A model generated the notes under the pieces. It did no database searches. It had not been told where the DNA came from and was given only the letters and a program-made list of their open reading frames with translations. DNA of 57,641 bases from Ruminococcus sp. (GTDB lineage: Bacteria > Bacillota > Clostridia > Oscillospirales > Ruminococcaceae): positions 1 through 57,641 of the forward strand of contig SVNX01000013.1 of assembly GCA_015066665.1 (NCBI GenBank). The letters are read 5' to 3'. How positions within the stretch are numbered: the first letter of the stretch is position 1; every line of letters starts with the position of its first letter. Shown here piece by piece: positions 33,323 through 42,346 of the stretch. A program made the position numbers and the translations under genes.

Positions 33323-36300
33323 ATGCAATTTTTTACGCAAACCTTCGCTGAACTGCCCGACTGGGAGCGAATCAGCGATGCACTCTGTACGGGTGAAGTA
33401 CCGTTCTGTGTCACCGGCCTTTCCGGTGTCCACAAGGCACAGCTGGCGCTGACTCTGGCCGCCCATGAAGAAGACCCCATCCTCCTGCTGACCGGCACGG
33501 AGGCCGATGCCCTGCGCCTTTGTGCGGATATCAATGCCATGGCCGGTGAGACAACGGCACTGCATTTCCCCGCCAAGGAGCTTTTGTTCACATCCGCCGA
33601 GAGCCGCTCCTATGAATATGAGCATGAGCGCCTCCATGTCCTCTCCGCTCTGCAGGAAGGCAGCGTCCGGATTGTGGCCAGCGGCATCGAAGCCCTCATG
33701 CAGCCCACGCTTCCGCCCGATGTGCTGCGGGATGCACACATCACCCTCGCTGCCGGTGCGGAGATTGATCTGCAGGAGCTCATCCGCAAGCTTCTGGCCG
33801 CCGGTTATACCCGCTGCGAAACCGTCGAGGGCAAGGGACAGTTTGCCGTCCGCGGTGCCATTGCGGATGTTTTTCCCGTACAGCTGTCTGCTCCCGTCCG
33901 TATGGAGCTGTGGGGGGATGAGATTGACACGCTCACTTATTTCGATCCCGAAACCCAGCGCCGCACGGAACCGGTGGAAAGCGTCACCATCTCACCCGCT
34001 GCGGAGCTGCTCTGTGCACCGCAGGAGCTGGCTGACCGCATCCGTGCGTTTTCTGCAAAAGTCCGCGGCAAGCGTACCGCCCAGATCCGTGAGCATCTCG
34101 AACGGGATGCCAAGCGTCTGGAGGACGGCCTGACCCTTGCCAATATTGATAAATATTATGCGCTGCTCCACGACCGTGTTCTGCTGACGGATTATGTGGG
34201 GGGCACCGTTCTGCTGTCCGAATCCAATGACATTACCCGTCAGGCACAGAATCTTGAGGCACAGCACCGTGAGGATCTATCCATGCTCTACGAGGACGGC
34301 ATCCTCTGCAAGGGGCTGGATGGCTGCATTCCGGAATTTTCGGAAATCCAGTCGGTTCTGGCTGAGAGAAGCTGCATCTACCTCAATCAGTTCCTGCAGG
34401 GCAGCGAGCGGATTCCCTTTCGGAAGATCATCACCATTGAAGCCATGCAGAATGCCACCTGGGGCGGCGAGATCCGTCAGCTCCTCGAGGATCTGCAGGA
34501 ATACGCATCGCAGGGCTACCGCACCGTGCTGGCGGCCGGCAGTGAGAAGACCCTGCCCATCCTCTGCAATGACCTGCAGGAGAGCGGCATCCGCTGCAGC
34601 ATTGCGCAGGAAAATGACCTCTGTCCGCCCGGTGCGGTGCTGCTGACGGCACGCAGCATCAGCAGCGGCTTTGCCTATCCCGAAACCAAGACCGCTCTCA
34701 TCGTCCAGACCAAGATGCACAGTGCCAAGAAACGCCGCCCGAAGCATAAGGCGGGCATGGAGATCCGTACCCTTGCCGATCTGCACGCAGGCGATCTTGT
34801 GGTGCATGCCATGCATGGTGTGGGACGCTTTCTGGGTATTCATAAGCTCGAGATGGAGGGCATCGCCAAGGACTATATCACCATCCAGTATGCCGGCACG
34901 GAAAAGCTCTATGTGCCCGTGACACAGCTCGATCTGGTCTCCCGCTACATCGGTGCGCAGGATGAGGGCACGGTCAAGCTGAACCGTCTTTCCTCGCCCC
35001 AGTGGCAGAAAACCTGCAATAATGTCCGCAAGGCCGTGAAGGATATGGCCGAGGAGCTGATGAAGCTCTACGCCAAGCGTGAGAAGAGCAAGGGCTATGC
35101 CTTCTTCCCCGATGACGAAATCCAGCGGAATTTCGAGGAACGCTTCCCCTATGCCGAAACCGAGGATCAGCTGCAGAGCATCGGCGAGATCAAGAGCGAC
35201 ATGGAGCGTGATCGCCCCATGGACAGACTGCTCTGCGGCGATGTGGGCTTCGGTAAGACTGAGGTGGCCTTCCGTGCGGCGATGAAATGCGTCCTGAGCA
35301 ACCGCCAGTGCGCCATCCTGACACCCACCACGGTGCTTGCACTGCAGCATTACCGGACGGCCATCCAGCGATTCGACCGCATGCCCGTGCGGATTGAGAT
35401 GCTCTCACGCTTCCGCACAGCCAAGGAGCAGAAGAAGATTCTGGAGGATCTGGCCAAGGGCAAGATCGATATCATCATCGGCACACACCGCATTGTGCAG
35501 AAGGATGTGAAATTCCATGCACTGGGTCTGGCTATCATTGATGAGGAGCAGCGCTTCGGCGTGGCACATAAGGAACGCTTCAAGGAGATGTTTGCGGGCA
35601 TTGATGTGCTGACGCTGTCGGCCACACCCATTCCCCGCACGCTGAATATGGCGCTTTCCGGCATCCGTGATATGTCCGTACTTGCCGATCCGCCGCAGGA
35701 TCGTCATCCCGTCCAGACCTATGTGACCGAGTATCAGGAGGGCGTGGTGATGCAGGCCATTGCCCGTGAAATGAAGCGGGGCGGTCAGGTCTACTATATC
35801 CACAACCGCATCGACACCATCATGCACTGTGCTGCACGGCTGCAGAATCTCTTCCCGGATGCCAGAATTGCTGTGGCGCACGGTCGTCTCTCCGAGGATG
35901 AAATGTCCGAAATCTGGCGGCAGGTGGTGGACGGCGAAGCGGATATTCTCGTGTGCACCACGATTATTGAAACCGGTGTGGATGTGGCGAATGCCAATAC
36001 CCTGATCATTGAGGATTCCGATCGTCTCGGACTGAGTCAGCTTTATCAGCTGCGCGGCCGTGTCGGACGCTCCAACCGGCGTGCCTATGCCTACTTCATG
36101 TTCAAGCGTGACAAGGTGCTGACGGAGATCGCCGCCAAGCGTCTGGAAGCAATGCGTGAGTTCACGCAGTTCGGCAGCGGCTTCCGCATTGCCATGCGGG
36201 ATCTTGAAATCCGCGGTGCCGGCAGCATCCTGGGCGGCAGGCAGCATGGCCACATGGAGACCGTGGGCTATGACATGTATATGCAGATGCTCAACGAAGC

Positions 36301-36778
36301 CATTGCTGAGGTCAAGGGAGAAAAGCTCCCCAAGGCCGCCACCTGTACAGTGGACATCCAGCTCGAGGCCTATATCCCCGAGCATTACATCGAGAGCACG
36401 GCGGGACGCATTGACATGTACCGCAAGATTGCCACTGTGCATGATGAAGCCGACCGGATGGAGCTGATCGACGAGCTGATCGACCGCTACGGCGAACCTC
36501 CCAAGGCCATTGTGGGACTGATTACGGTTTCCATGTTCCGCAACACCGCTGCGGCTATGGGCATTACGGAAATCACCCAGCGTTCGGGCAGTCTGCAATT
36601 CTTCATCCAGTCCCCCGAGCCGGAGCAGATTGCAGCCCTCTCGGGCAAGTACGGCAGACGGATCCTGTTCTCCTGCGTGGATAAGCCCTACATCGGCGTG
36701 CGGCTTAATCCCGGTCAGGAACCCGGTACGCTGATGCAGGAGGTCATCCTCTGCATGCGTGATGCAGGGAAGAAGTAA
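33323..36778 (+). CDS. mfd: transcription-repair coupling factor Mfd
   Basis: 1151 aa, full length. Mfd removes stalled RNA polymerase and recruits UvrA. Order: UvrB-like N-terminal modules (1-350), a CarD-like RNA polymerase-interacting domain (about 480-560), the RecG-like translocase with Walker A GDVGFGKTEVAF (about 639) and the DEEQRFGV box (about 739), and the C-terminal TRCF domain (about 1000-1120). The start is the ATG at 33323 after GAGGTGA. It is transcribed with pth. Confidence 0.98.
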   Translation: MQFFTQTFAELPDWERISDALCTGEVPFCVTGLSGVHKAQLALTLAAHEEDPILLLTGTEADALRLCADINAMAGETTALHFPAKELLFTSAESRSYEYEHERLHVLSALQEGSVRIVASGIEALMQPTLPPDVLRDAHITLAAGAEIDLQELIRKLLAAGYTRCETVEGKGQFAVRGAIADVFPVQLSAPVRMELWGDEIDTLTYFDPETQRRTEPVESVTISPAAELLCAPQELADRIRAFSAKVRGKRTAQIREHLERDAKRLEDGLTLANIDKYYALLHDRVLLTDYVGGTVLLSESNDITRQAQNLEAQHREDLSMLYEDGILCKGLDGCIPEFSEIQSVLAERSCIYLNQFLQGSERIPFRKIITIEAMQNATWGGEIRQLLEDLQEYASQGYRTVLAAGSEKTLPILCNDLQESGIRCSIAQENDLCPPGAVLLTARSISSGFAYPETKTALIVQTKMHSAKKRRPKHKAGMEIRTLADLHAGDLVVHAMHGVGRFLGIHKLEMEGIAKDYITIQYAGTEKLYVPVTQLDLVSRYIGAQDEGTVKLNRLSSPQWQKTCNNVRKAVKDMAEELMKLYAKREKSKGYAFFPDDEIQRNFEERFPYAETEDQLQSIGEIKSDMERDRPMDRLLCGDVGFGKTEVAFRAAMKCVLSNRQCAILTPTTVLALQHYRTAIQRFDRMPVRIEMLSRFRTAKEQKKILEDLAKGKIDIIIGTHRIVQKDVKFHALGLAIIDEEQRFGVAHKERFKEMFAGIDVLTLSATPIPRTLNMALSGIRDMSVLADPPQDRHPVQTYVTEYQEGVVMQAIAREMKRGGQVYYIHNRIDTIMHCAARLQNLFPDARIAVAHGRLSEDEMSEIWRQVVDGEADILVCTTIIETGVDVANANTLIIEDSDRLGLSQLYQLRGRVGRSNRRAYAYFMFKRDKVLTEIAAKRLEAMREFTQFGSGFRIAMRDLEIRGAGSILGGRQHGHMETVGYDMYMQMLNEAIAEVKGEKLPKAATCTVDIQLEAYIPEHYIESTAGRIDMYRKIATVHDEADRMELIDELIDRYGEPPKAIVGLITVSMFRNTAAAMGITEITQRSGSLQFFIQSPEPEQIAALSGKYGRRILFSCVDKPYIGVRLNPGQEPGTLMQEVILCMRDAGKK

Positions 36779-36849
36779 TCACTTGGGCACAGCTGCGGGC
36801 AGTTTCTCGGTACCGATCAGAAACGAGCTGAAAACTTTCGCCAAAACGC

Positions 36850-36878
36850 TTGCCAAGCCCGCAAGAATCTGGTATAAT
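36850..36878 (+). promoter_or_regulatory. promoter upstream of the corA leader
   Basis: TTGCCA (36850-36855), a 17-nt spacer and TATAAT (36873-36878). Between the mfd stop and this promoter (36779-36849) I see no other feature. The transcript would pass through the hairpin element and the short ORF before corA. Confidence 0.75.
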
Positions 36879-36925
36879 AAAAGTAAGTATCGCCGCAGGG
36901 CGACGCAATGAGTATGAACTAGGGA

Positions 36926-37079
36926 GTGTTGACACTAAAATAATACGCAGATTTTCGAGCAGAAATTTCATGCAGACAAGGCGAAAAGGTGCAGGCAGGC
37001 TGTCGCCTGTCAAACCTTTTCAACGCAGGATGCGTGAAATTTTGCCGAAAAAATGCATTGTTAGGCTTAGTGTCAACAC
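36926..37079. mobile_element. MITE-like palindromic element
   Basis: 154 bp bounded by perfect 13-bp inverted repeats GTGTTGACACTAA (36926-36938) and its complement (37067-37079). The complementarity continues, imperfectly, through most of each arm, including GAAAAGGT near the centre. Beyond the ends, ACTAGG and CCTAAT may extend the repeat. There is no coding capacity. This is the look of a non-autonomous transposable element or a very large hairpin. No clear target duplication was found. Confidence 0.65.
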
Positions 37080-37099
37080 GACCTAATGGAGGTGGCATC

Positions 37100-37168
37100 A
37101 TGAGTACGGACCCGTATGGGCGAGCGAACAGCAAAAACCGGACGGCGTCCGTGAGCCGTCCGCAGTAA
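37100..37168 (+). CDS. 22-aa leader peptide candidate before corA
   Basis: A 22-codon frame (MSTDPYGRANSKNRTASVSRPQ) has a very good SD, GGAGG, 7 nt before the ATG. It ends 16 nt before corA. Its 3' half contains the stem CGGACGGC/GCCGTCCG. A well-initiated short ORF in an Mg transporter leader recalls the leader peptides of enterobacterial mgtA and corA, but the peptide has no matching motif. It may be a chance frame. Confidence 0.45.
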   Translation: MSTDPYGRANSKNRTASVSRPQ

Positions 37169-37184
37169 GAAAGGCGGCATATGC

Positions 37185-38111
37185 ATGATTCATTTCTACC
37201 AGACGCAGGACAACTGTGTTCGGGAGATTCCTGCACCCGTTCAGGGCTGCTGGGTGTCCGTTGTGGATCCCACGGCTCAGGAAATTCAGCAGCTGATTGA
37301 GACCTATGGTCTGGACAGCGGCTTTGTGCGTTCGTCCCTCGACGAAGAGGAATCGTCCCGTATTGAACGTGAGGATGACCAGACTCTCATCATTGTCGAT
37401 ACGGCAATGTCCGAGATCCAGACGGAAGACACCATCCTCTTTTTTACGATGCCACTGGGCATCATCATCACCAATGACTATGTATTCACCATCACCCTCA
37501 AAGAGAATCGTGTGCTTCATGACATGGCGGACGGCGTGGTGAGAGGTGTGCAGACACGCATGAAAACACGCTTTGTGATGCAGCTTCTGCTGCGTATCAC
37601 AGCGATTTACCTGGTTTATCTGAAGCAGATCGACAAGACCACCAATGCCATGGAGCAGCAGCTCAGCCGTGCCATGAAGAATAAGGAACTGATGCAGATG
37701 CTCGAGCTGGAAAAATCCCTCGTTTACTTCTCCACATCCCTGAAGGCTAACGAAGTGACCATCGAGAAGCTCCTGCGCGGCCGTACCATCCGGCTCTATG
37801 AGGAGGATCAGGATCTGCTGGAAGACGTCCTCATCGAGGTGCGTCAGGCCATTGAGATGAGCCATATCTATTCGGGCATTCTGTCAAGTATGGTCGAAGC
37901 CTTTGCTTCCATCATCTCCAATAATCTGAATATCGTGATGTGGCAGCTGACCGTCGTGACCATCATCATGGCCATCCCGACGATGATCTTCAGCTTCTAT
38001 GGCATGAATACTGCGGGACTCCCCGTGCCGCATACATGGTTTGCCACACTCCTTGCCGTGGCAGCCACGGGCATTGTGGCCTTCTTTATGCTCAGACGCA
38101 AGAAATTCTGA
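37185..38111 (+). CDS. corA: CorA-family divalent cation (Mg/Co) transporter
   Basis: 308 aa. A long cytoplasmic alpha/beta funnel domain precedes two C-terminal membrane helices (about 250-272 and 283-303). The first ends with the signature YGMN (Tyr272-Asn275) that forms the selectivity loop. The Lys-rich C-terminal end is typical. Start codons at 37181 (other frame) and 37185 are both near the SD AAAGGCGG; 37185 is in frame. Its leader carries a palindromic element and a short ORF. Confidence 0.95.
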   Translation: MIHFYQTQDNCVREIPAPVQGCWVSVVDPTAQEIQQLIETYGLDSGFVRSSLDEEESSRIEREDDQTLIIVDTAMSEIQTEDTILFFTMPLGIIITNDYVFTITLKENRVLHDMADGVVRGVQTRMKTRFVMQLLLRITAIYLVYLKQIDKTTNAMEQQLSRAMKNKELMQMLELEKSLVYFSTSLKANEVTIEKLLRGRTIRLYEEDQDLLEDVLIEVRQAIEMSHIYSGILSSMVEAFASIISNNLNIVMWQLTVVTIIMAIPTMIFSFYGMNTAGLPVPHTWFATLLAVAATGIVAFFMLRRKKF

Positions 38112-38143
38112 GTGCGGCGTGAACAATTGCCGTTCATTTCCGA

Positions 38144-38172
38144 TTGACAAGGAAGGCTGCATGCGCTACAAT
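38144..38172 (+). promoter_or_regulatory. promoter of the SGNH-dockerin gene
   Basis: TTGACA (38144-38149), a 17-nt spacer and TACAAT (38167-38172). Confidence 0.85.
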
Positions 38173-38217
38173 AGAATTACCATGAGGGATAGATCAAATT
38201 ACAGGAGGAAATTGGGT

Positions 38218-39318
38218 ATGAGAAACAGAAAAAACAAAATCACTGCCGTACTGGCATCCGCTGTGCTGCTGATGACCGGCAGCATGACCGCTTCCGCATC
38301 CGGCGATGCAATGAAGATCGTGGTGCTCGGCGACGGCATTTCTTCCGGCGCAAAGCTCGCATCCGGTGCACAGAGCTATGTGCAGCTCGTGGAAAGCTAT
38401 ACCGGTGCCGATGTGACAAATTATGCAGTCGAGAACAATACCATGGCAGGACTCCTGACCCAGCTGGAGGATGCAGCTGTCCGGCAGTCCCTGCAGGAAG
38501 CCGATGTGATCCTCGTGACCATCGGTACCCATGATGCACTGGATCCGTTCATGGCCAAGACCCATGAATTCATGACGCAGTTCGGTTTTGCAAAGTTTGC
38601 CGATGTCTTTACTGCACAGCTTGAGGACTATGGCCTGACCGAAACTACGCTCCAGACTGTGTACCAGCCCCAGCTCAAGGAAGCAGCGATTGTCAATCGC
38701 CAGGCTGCGGCCGATGCCATGCATGAAGTGACGGCGGCCCTGTCCGGCTATGAGGGACAGGTCGTGTTCCAGACTGTCTATAATCCCATTGATACCATCG
38801 AAAATCTCGATGAACTGACTTCCAAGCGCCGTCTGGCCTATAACACCATCTGCAATCCTGTTTCGGCTGCCGTGAACGGCACAACTGATCAGTATGGCAC
38901 GGTACTGGAAGAAGCGGTGAATACTTCCATTCATGCAGATGCCGCACAGTATGGCTTCACCGTGGTCGATACATTTAACGGTTTTCTGGATTATGCTTAT
39001 AAGTATGTGAATCTGGCCGATCTCGATGTGCATCCCACTGCGGAGGGCCATCGCTGGATGGCCACACAGGTGCTTGCTTCCGCCGGTCTGCTCAAAAAGG
39101 GCGACGTGGATGCCAGCGGTGAGGTCAATGCTGCGGATGCCGCCGAGGTGCTTGTGCATGCCGCCACTGTTGGTGCGGGCGAGCCCGGTACCCTGACAGA
39201 GGGTCAGCTGGCCATCGGCAATGTCATCGCAGATGAAAATACGGATGCCTCCGATGCCGCCAGAATTCTGGTGTATGCCGCAGAGGAAGCTGCCGGCAAC
39301 AACCCTACTTGGGACTGA
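38218..39318 (+). CDS. secreted SGNH/GDSL-like protein with dockerin-like C terminus
   Basis: 366 aa with a signal peptide (about 1-29). The SGNH-hydrolase pattern is visible: VVLGDGISSG (block I), NTMAGLL, VTIGTHD (block III) and DVHPTAEGH with the catalytic Asp/His pair (block V). Such enzymes are usually esterases removing acetyl or feruloyl groups from plant polysaccharides. Block I has Ile where GDSL has Ser, followed by SSG, so the nucleophile position is uncertain. The C-terminal dockerin-like pair (about 294-360), GDVDASGEVNAADAAEVLVHAA and a second ENTDASDAARILVYAA, lacks some calcium ligands. The start is the ATG at 38218 behind AGGAGGA. Confidence 0.88.
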   Translation: MRNRKNKITAVLASAVLLMTGSMTASASGDAMKIVVLGDGISSGAKLASGAQSYVQLVESYTGADVTNYAVENNTMAGLLTQLEDAAVRQSLQEADVILVTIGTHDALDPFMAKTHEFMTQFGFAKFADVFTAQLEDYGLTETTLQTVYQPQLKEAAIVNRQAAADAMHEVTAALSGYEGQVVFQTVYNPIDTIENLDELTSKRRLAYNTICNPVSAAVNGTTDQYGTVLEEAVNTSIHADAAQYGFTVVDTFNGFLDYAYKYVNLADLDVHPTAEGHRWMATQVLASAGLLKKGDVDASGEVNAADAAEVLVHAATVGAGEPGTLTEGQLAIGNVIADENTDASDAARILVYAAEEAAGNNPTWD

Positions 39319-39331
39319 TTTAGGAATGACA

Positions 39332-40300
39332 ATGACGGAAAAAACAAAGACAGCCCCCGTGGTGTATCTGGTCGTGCCCTGCTATAATGAGGAGGAAGCA
39401 CTGCCGGTCACTGCGGAAAAGCTGACAGAAAAAATGCGTCGGCTGTGCTGGGACGGAAAGATCTCACCGGCAAGCCGTGTGGTACTGGTCGATGATGGCT
39501 CGAAAGATGCCACATGGGAATGCATTGCTGCCCTCCATGCGGAAAGTCCGCTGTTTCAGGGCATCAAGCTCTCCCGCAACTGCGGACATCAGCGGGCGCT
39601 TCTGGCAGGTCTTATGACCGTGCGTGATCACTGTGATGCAGTCATCTCCATGGATGCCGATCTGCAGGATGATATCGATGCCATGGACGGAATGATCGAA
39701 AAGTTCTGCGAGGGCTGCGAGATCGTCTACGGTGTACGCAGTGACCGCAAGACCGATACTGTCTTCAAGCGCGGTACGGCACAGGCCTATTATAAAATGA
39801 TGCGTCTGATGGGTGTCGAGATGGTTTATAACCACGCCGACTACCGTCTCATGAGCAGCCGTGTGCTGCGGGAACTGGCGGATTATGAAGAGGTCAATCT
39901 CTTCCTCCGCGGCCTTGTTCCTATGCTCGGCTACCGGACGGATGTGGTCTACTATGCCCGTGCACCCCGTATGCAGGGCGAATCGAAATATCCGCTGAAG
40001 AAAATGCTGGCATTCGCCTTCGAGGGCATCACCTCGCTTTCCATCAAACCCATCCGCATGATCACCATGCTGGGCGTGGGCATCTTTCTGGTGAGTCTGG
40101 CCATGCTGATCTATGTGCTGATCCGTCATTTTCTGGGCTATACCGTGGTCGGCTGGACGTTCCTTGCCGTTTCCCTCTGGGGCATCGGCGGACTGCAGCT
40201 GCTGAGCATCGGCATCGTGGGCGAGTATATCGGCAAGATCTATCTTGAAACCAAACGCCGGCCCCGCTATCATCTGGAAACCTATCTCGGCGACCGGTAG
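39332..40300 (+). CDS. family 2 glycosyltransferase, GtrB/dolichol-P-mannose-synthase type
   Basis: 322 aa. The GT2 catalytic domain shows LVVPCYNEEEALP, VLVDDGSKDATW and SMDADLQDD (metal-binding DxD region). Two C-terminal helices (about 250-272 and 285-308) place it at the membrane. This architecture transfers sugars to undecaprenyl phosphate. The GtrA-like protein at 8.1 kb could be a partner. ATGs at 39326 and 39332 compete; AGGA is 6 nt before the second, which I chose. It follows the SGNH gene by 13 nt and ends at a terminator. Confidence 0.93.
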   Translation: MTEKTKTAPVVYLVVPCYNEEEALPVTAEKLTEKMRRLCWDGKISPASRVVLVDDGSKDATWECIAALHAESPLFQGIKLSRNCGHQRALLAGLMTVRDHCDAVISMDADLQDDIDAMDGMIEKFCEGCEIVYGVRSDRKTDTVFKRGTAQAYYKMMRLMGVEMVYNHADYRLMSSRVLRELADYEEVNLFLRGLVPMLGYRTDVVYYARAPRMQGESKYPLKKMLAFAFEGITSLSIKPIRMITMLGVGIFLVSLAMLIYVLIRHFLGYTVVGWTFLAVSLWGIGGLQLLSIGIVGEYIGKIYLETKRRPRYHLETYLGDR

Positions 40301-40318
40301 ATACATATATATAATAGA

Positions 40319-40353
40319 GAGGCTGCTTCGTTCACGGGACAGCCTCCTTTTTA
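40319..40353 (+). terminator. terminator after the GT2 gene
   Basis: The 7-bp stem GAGGCTG/CAGCCTC has a 14-nt loop and is followed by CTTTTTATC. Confidence 0.75.
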
Positions 40354-40496
40354 TCACCTTCCGAAAACGCTGCAACACATGTCTTTTCTCCCCTTTTCTG
40401 CACATTATCATGGAATTATCACATTGGCGAGTATAATTAAGTACATAGAGAATACAAAGCAGCGATCCGCTGCACGCTTATATAGAAAGGATGATC

Positions 40497-41924
40497 ATGA
40501 TGATGGATCAGAACGAAAACCGCATCCAGAACAGCGAACAGCCCGTGCAGAACCCCTACAATGCACAGTACGCCCAGCAGGCCGCACCGCAGAATCATTA
40601 CCAGCAGGAGAGCCAGACGGCACCGGGTGCAGCCAATTATGTGAATTACTATGCCGACCCCGACGGCCGTGAGCCGAAGAAGGGCGGTGCAGGCGCCGTC
40701 TTCCTGAAGATCGTGGCAGGCCTTGCGGCGCTGGCGATCGTGTCCGTTTCGTCCATCGAGCTGTATAAGATTTTCGGCAAGAACGGCTCGGGTCTCACAT
40801 CCATGACCGAGACCAGTTCCCAGAAGGAAACAGAGGACAAGACACCCGCTCCCACGGATGAGAACAAGGCTGATGCCAGCTCCATGGCAAGCTGGGTGGC
40901 CATGGCTTCCCCCGAGGATGCCCTGAGCATTCCGGATATCGTGGATAAGGCTCTGCCCTCCGTTGTCGGCATCAGTGCCGTATTCGAATACACACCTTCC
41001 TACAGCTGGGGCTTCTACAGCTATGACGGCCAGACCCAGCAGGGCACCGGTACCGGCACCGGCATCGTGCTCAATGAGGACGGCTATATCATCACCAATG
41101 CCCACTGCATTTACGACACGGGCGAGACCGACGCCGGCAAGGCGGTCAGCGTCAGCGTATTCATGGGCGATGCGGATAAGACGGAGTACGAGGCACAGAT
41201 TGTGGGCTATGACCTCGAGACCGACCTTGCGGTACTGAAGGTCAACCCCGATACTCCCCTTGTTCCGGCAGAGTTCGGCGACAGCGATACACTCCGTGTC
41301 GGTGAGCTTGTGGTGGCCATCGGCAACCCGCTCGGCTTTGAACTGTTCGGTACGACCACCTGCGGCATTGTCTCCGCACTGAACCGTGAGGTGACCATCA
41401 ACGAAAAGAAGATGACCCTCATCCAGACGGATACTTCTATTAACAGCGGCAACTCCGGCGGCCCGCTCCTCAACAGCTATGGCCAGGTCATCGGCATCAA
41501 TTCCGCCAAGATCTCCAGCAGCTATTCCGCTGGTGCCTCCGTTGAGGGTCTCGGCTTTGCGATTCCGATCACCGATGCCCGCGAGATCATTGACGATCTG
41601 ATCAATTATGGCTATGTGACCGGTCGTCCGCAGCTCGGCGTCATGGGCGTCGATGTCAGCGAGATGGATGCAGAACGCTACAACATGCCCCAGGGCGTCT
41701 ATGTGCACGCCGTGACCGAGGGCAGCGCTGCAGAGCTGGCCGGCATCCGTCAGGGCGACGTCATCACCAAGATTCAGGATCAGCGCATCCTCACAATGGA
41801 CGAACTCAACGAGATCAAGAATGAATACGACGCCGGTGATACGGTCGTTCTTGAGGTTTTCCGTCAGGGCGAGGCACTGAATATCGAACTCGTACTGAAG
41901 GAAGTCACCCAGCAGAATTCCTGA
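40497..41924 (+). CDS. HtrA/DegP-like membrane serine protease
   Basis: 475 aa. A Gln/Asn-rich cytoplasmic N terminus (1-60), one membrane helix (about 64-85) and an acidic linker lead to a trypsin-like domain. The catalytic triad is His203 (TNAHCI), Asp243 (ETDLAVLKV) and Ser320 (NSGNSGGPL). One PDZ domain (about 380-465) follows. HtrA proteases clear misfolded proteins at the outer face of the membrane. Several ATGs cluster at 40491-40503; 40497 has the best spacing from AGAAAGGA. A perfect TATAAT at 40432-40437 precedes it but lacks a good -35. Confidence 0.95.
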   Translation: MMMDQNENRIQNSEQPVQNPYNAQYAQQAAPQNHYQQESQTAPGAANYVNYYADPDGREPKKGGAGAVFLKIVAGLAALAIVSVSSIELYKIFGKNGSGLTSMTETSSQKETEDKTPAPTDENKADASSMASWVAMASPEDALSIPDIVDKALPSVVGISAVFEYTPSYSWGFYSYDGQTQQGTGTGTGIVLNEDGYIITNAHCIYDTGETDAGKAVSVSVFMGDADKTEYEAQIVGYDLETDLAVLKVNPDTPLVPAEFGDSDTLRVGELVVAIGNPLGFELFGTTTCGIVSALNREVTINEKKMTLIQTDTSINSGNSGGPLLNSYGQVIGINSAKISSSYSAGASVEGLGFAIPITDAREIIDDLINYGYVTGRPQLGVMGVDVSEMDAERYNMPQGVYVHAVTEGSAAELAGIRQGDVITKIQDQRILTMDELNEIKNEYDAGDTVVLEVFRQGEALNIELVLKEVTQQNS

Positions 41925-41957
41925 TATACTTCTTAAATTCTCCTTACAACATGGCAG

Positions 41958-41990
41958 ACGGACGGAAACACGTGTTTTCGTCCGTTTGTC
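41958..41990 (+). terminator. hairpin after the HtrA gene
   Basis: ACGGACGGAAAC pairs with GTTTTCGTCCGT across an ACGT centre (41958-41985) and is followed by TTG. The tail is short of T residues. Confidence 0.6.
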
Positions 41991-42154
41991 CGTGAAAGAG
42001 GGCGGAGAGGAAAAATTTGCGAAAAATAGCGAGATTGTGCAAAATGAGTAATAACCGCACCGTTTTGGGAATAAAAACTGTTTCCTTTGTGCAAAAGATA
42101 TAAAAATGGCCTGAATGTTCATGCAATATTTTCAAAGAAAAACGAAATGCTGTA

Positions 42155-42183
42155 TTGACAATTGCGAAATAATGTGATAAAAT
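42155..42183 (+). promoter_or_regulatory. promoter of the repeat-rich dockerin gene
   Basis: TTGACA (42155-42160), a 17-nt spacer and TAAAAT (42178-42183). The AT-rich DNA from 41990 to 42154 shows no gene. Confidence 0.85.
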
Positions 42184-42202
42184 ATGTAGTATAAAGCGTT
42201 CT

Positions 42203-42294
42203 GACGCCCGAATTAGGTGTCCGTGCGTGAAGGAACACAAGGAATGATCGGTGCGAATAAGGCAGTTTGTACGCACCTGCTGCGGAAAACGCAG
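42203..42294 (+). promoter_or_regulatory. structured 5' leader of the repeat-rich dockerin gene
   Basis: Three successive stems follow the promoter: GACGCC/GGTGTC (42203-42221), GGTGCG/CGCACC (42250-42277) and CTGCG/CGCAG (42280-42294). I could not match a known riboswitch. They may stabilise the mRNA of a highly expressed surface protein. Confidence 0.45.
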
Positions 42295-42346
42295 AGTCAA
42301 TCCTGTGAAAAATTGAATCATCAAAAGAAGAGAGAGGTAATCGAAC

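Noticed and set aside
36911-36930. Guanidine (ykkC) riboswitch start, CTAGGG-like
   Set aside because: Only six bases agree and the downstream conserved blocks are missing.
36880-37099. M-box Mg riboswitch before corA
   Set aside because: None of the M-box conserved segments could be found; the space is mostly taken by the palindromic element.
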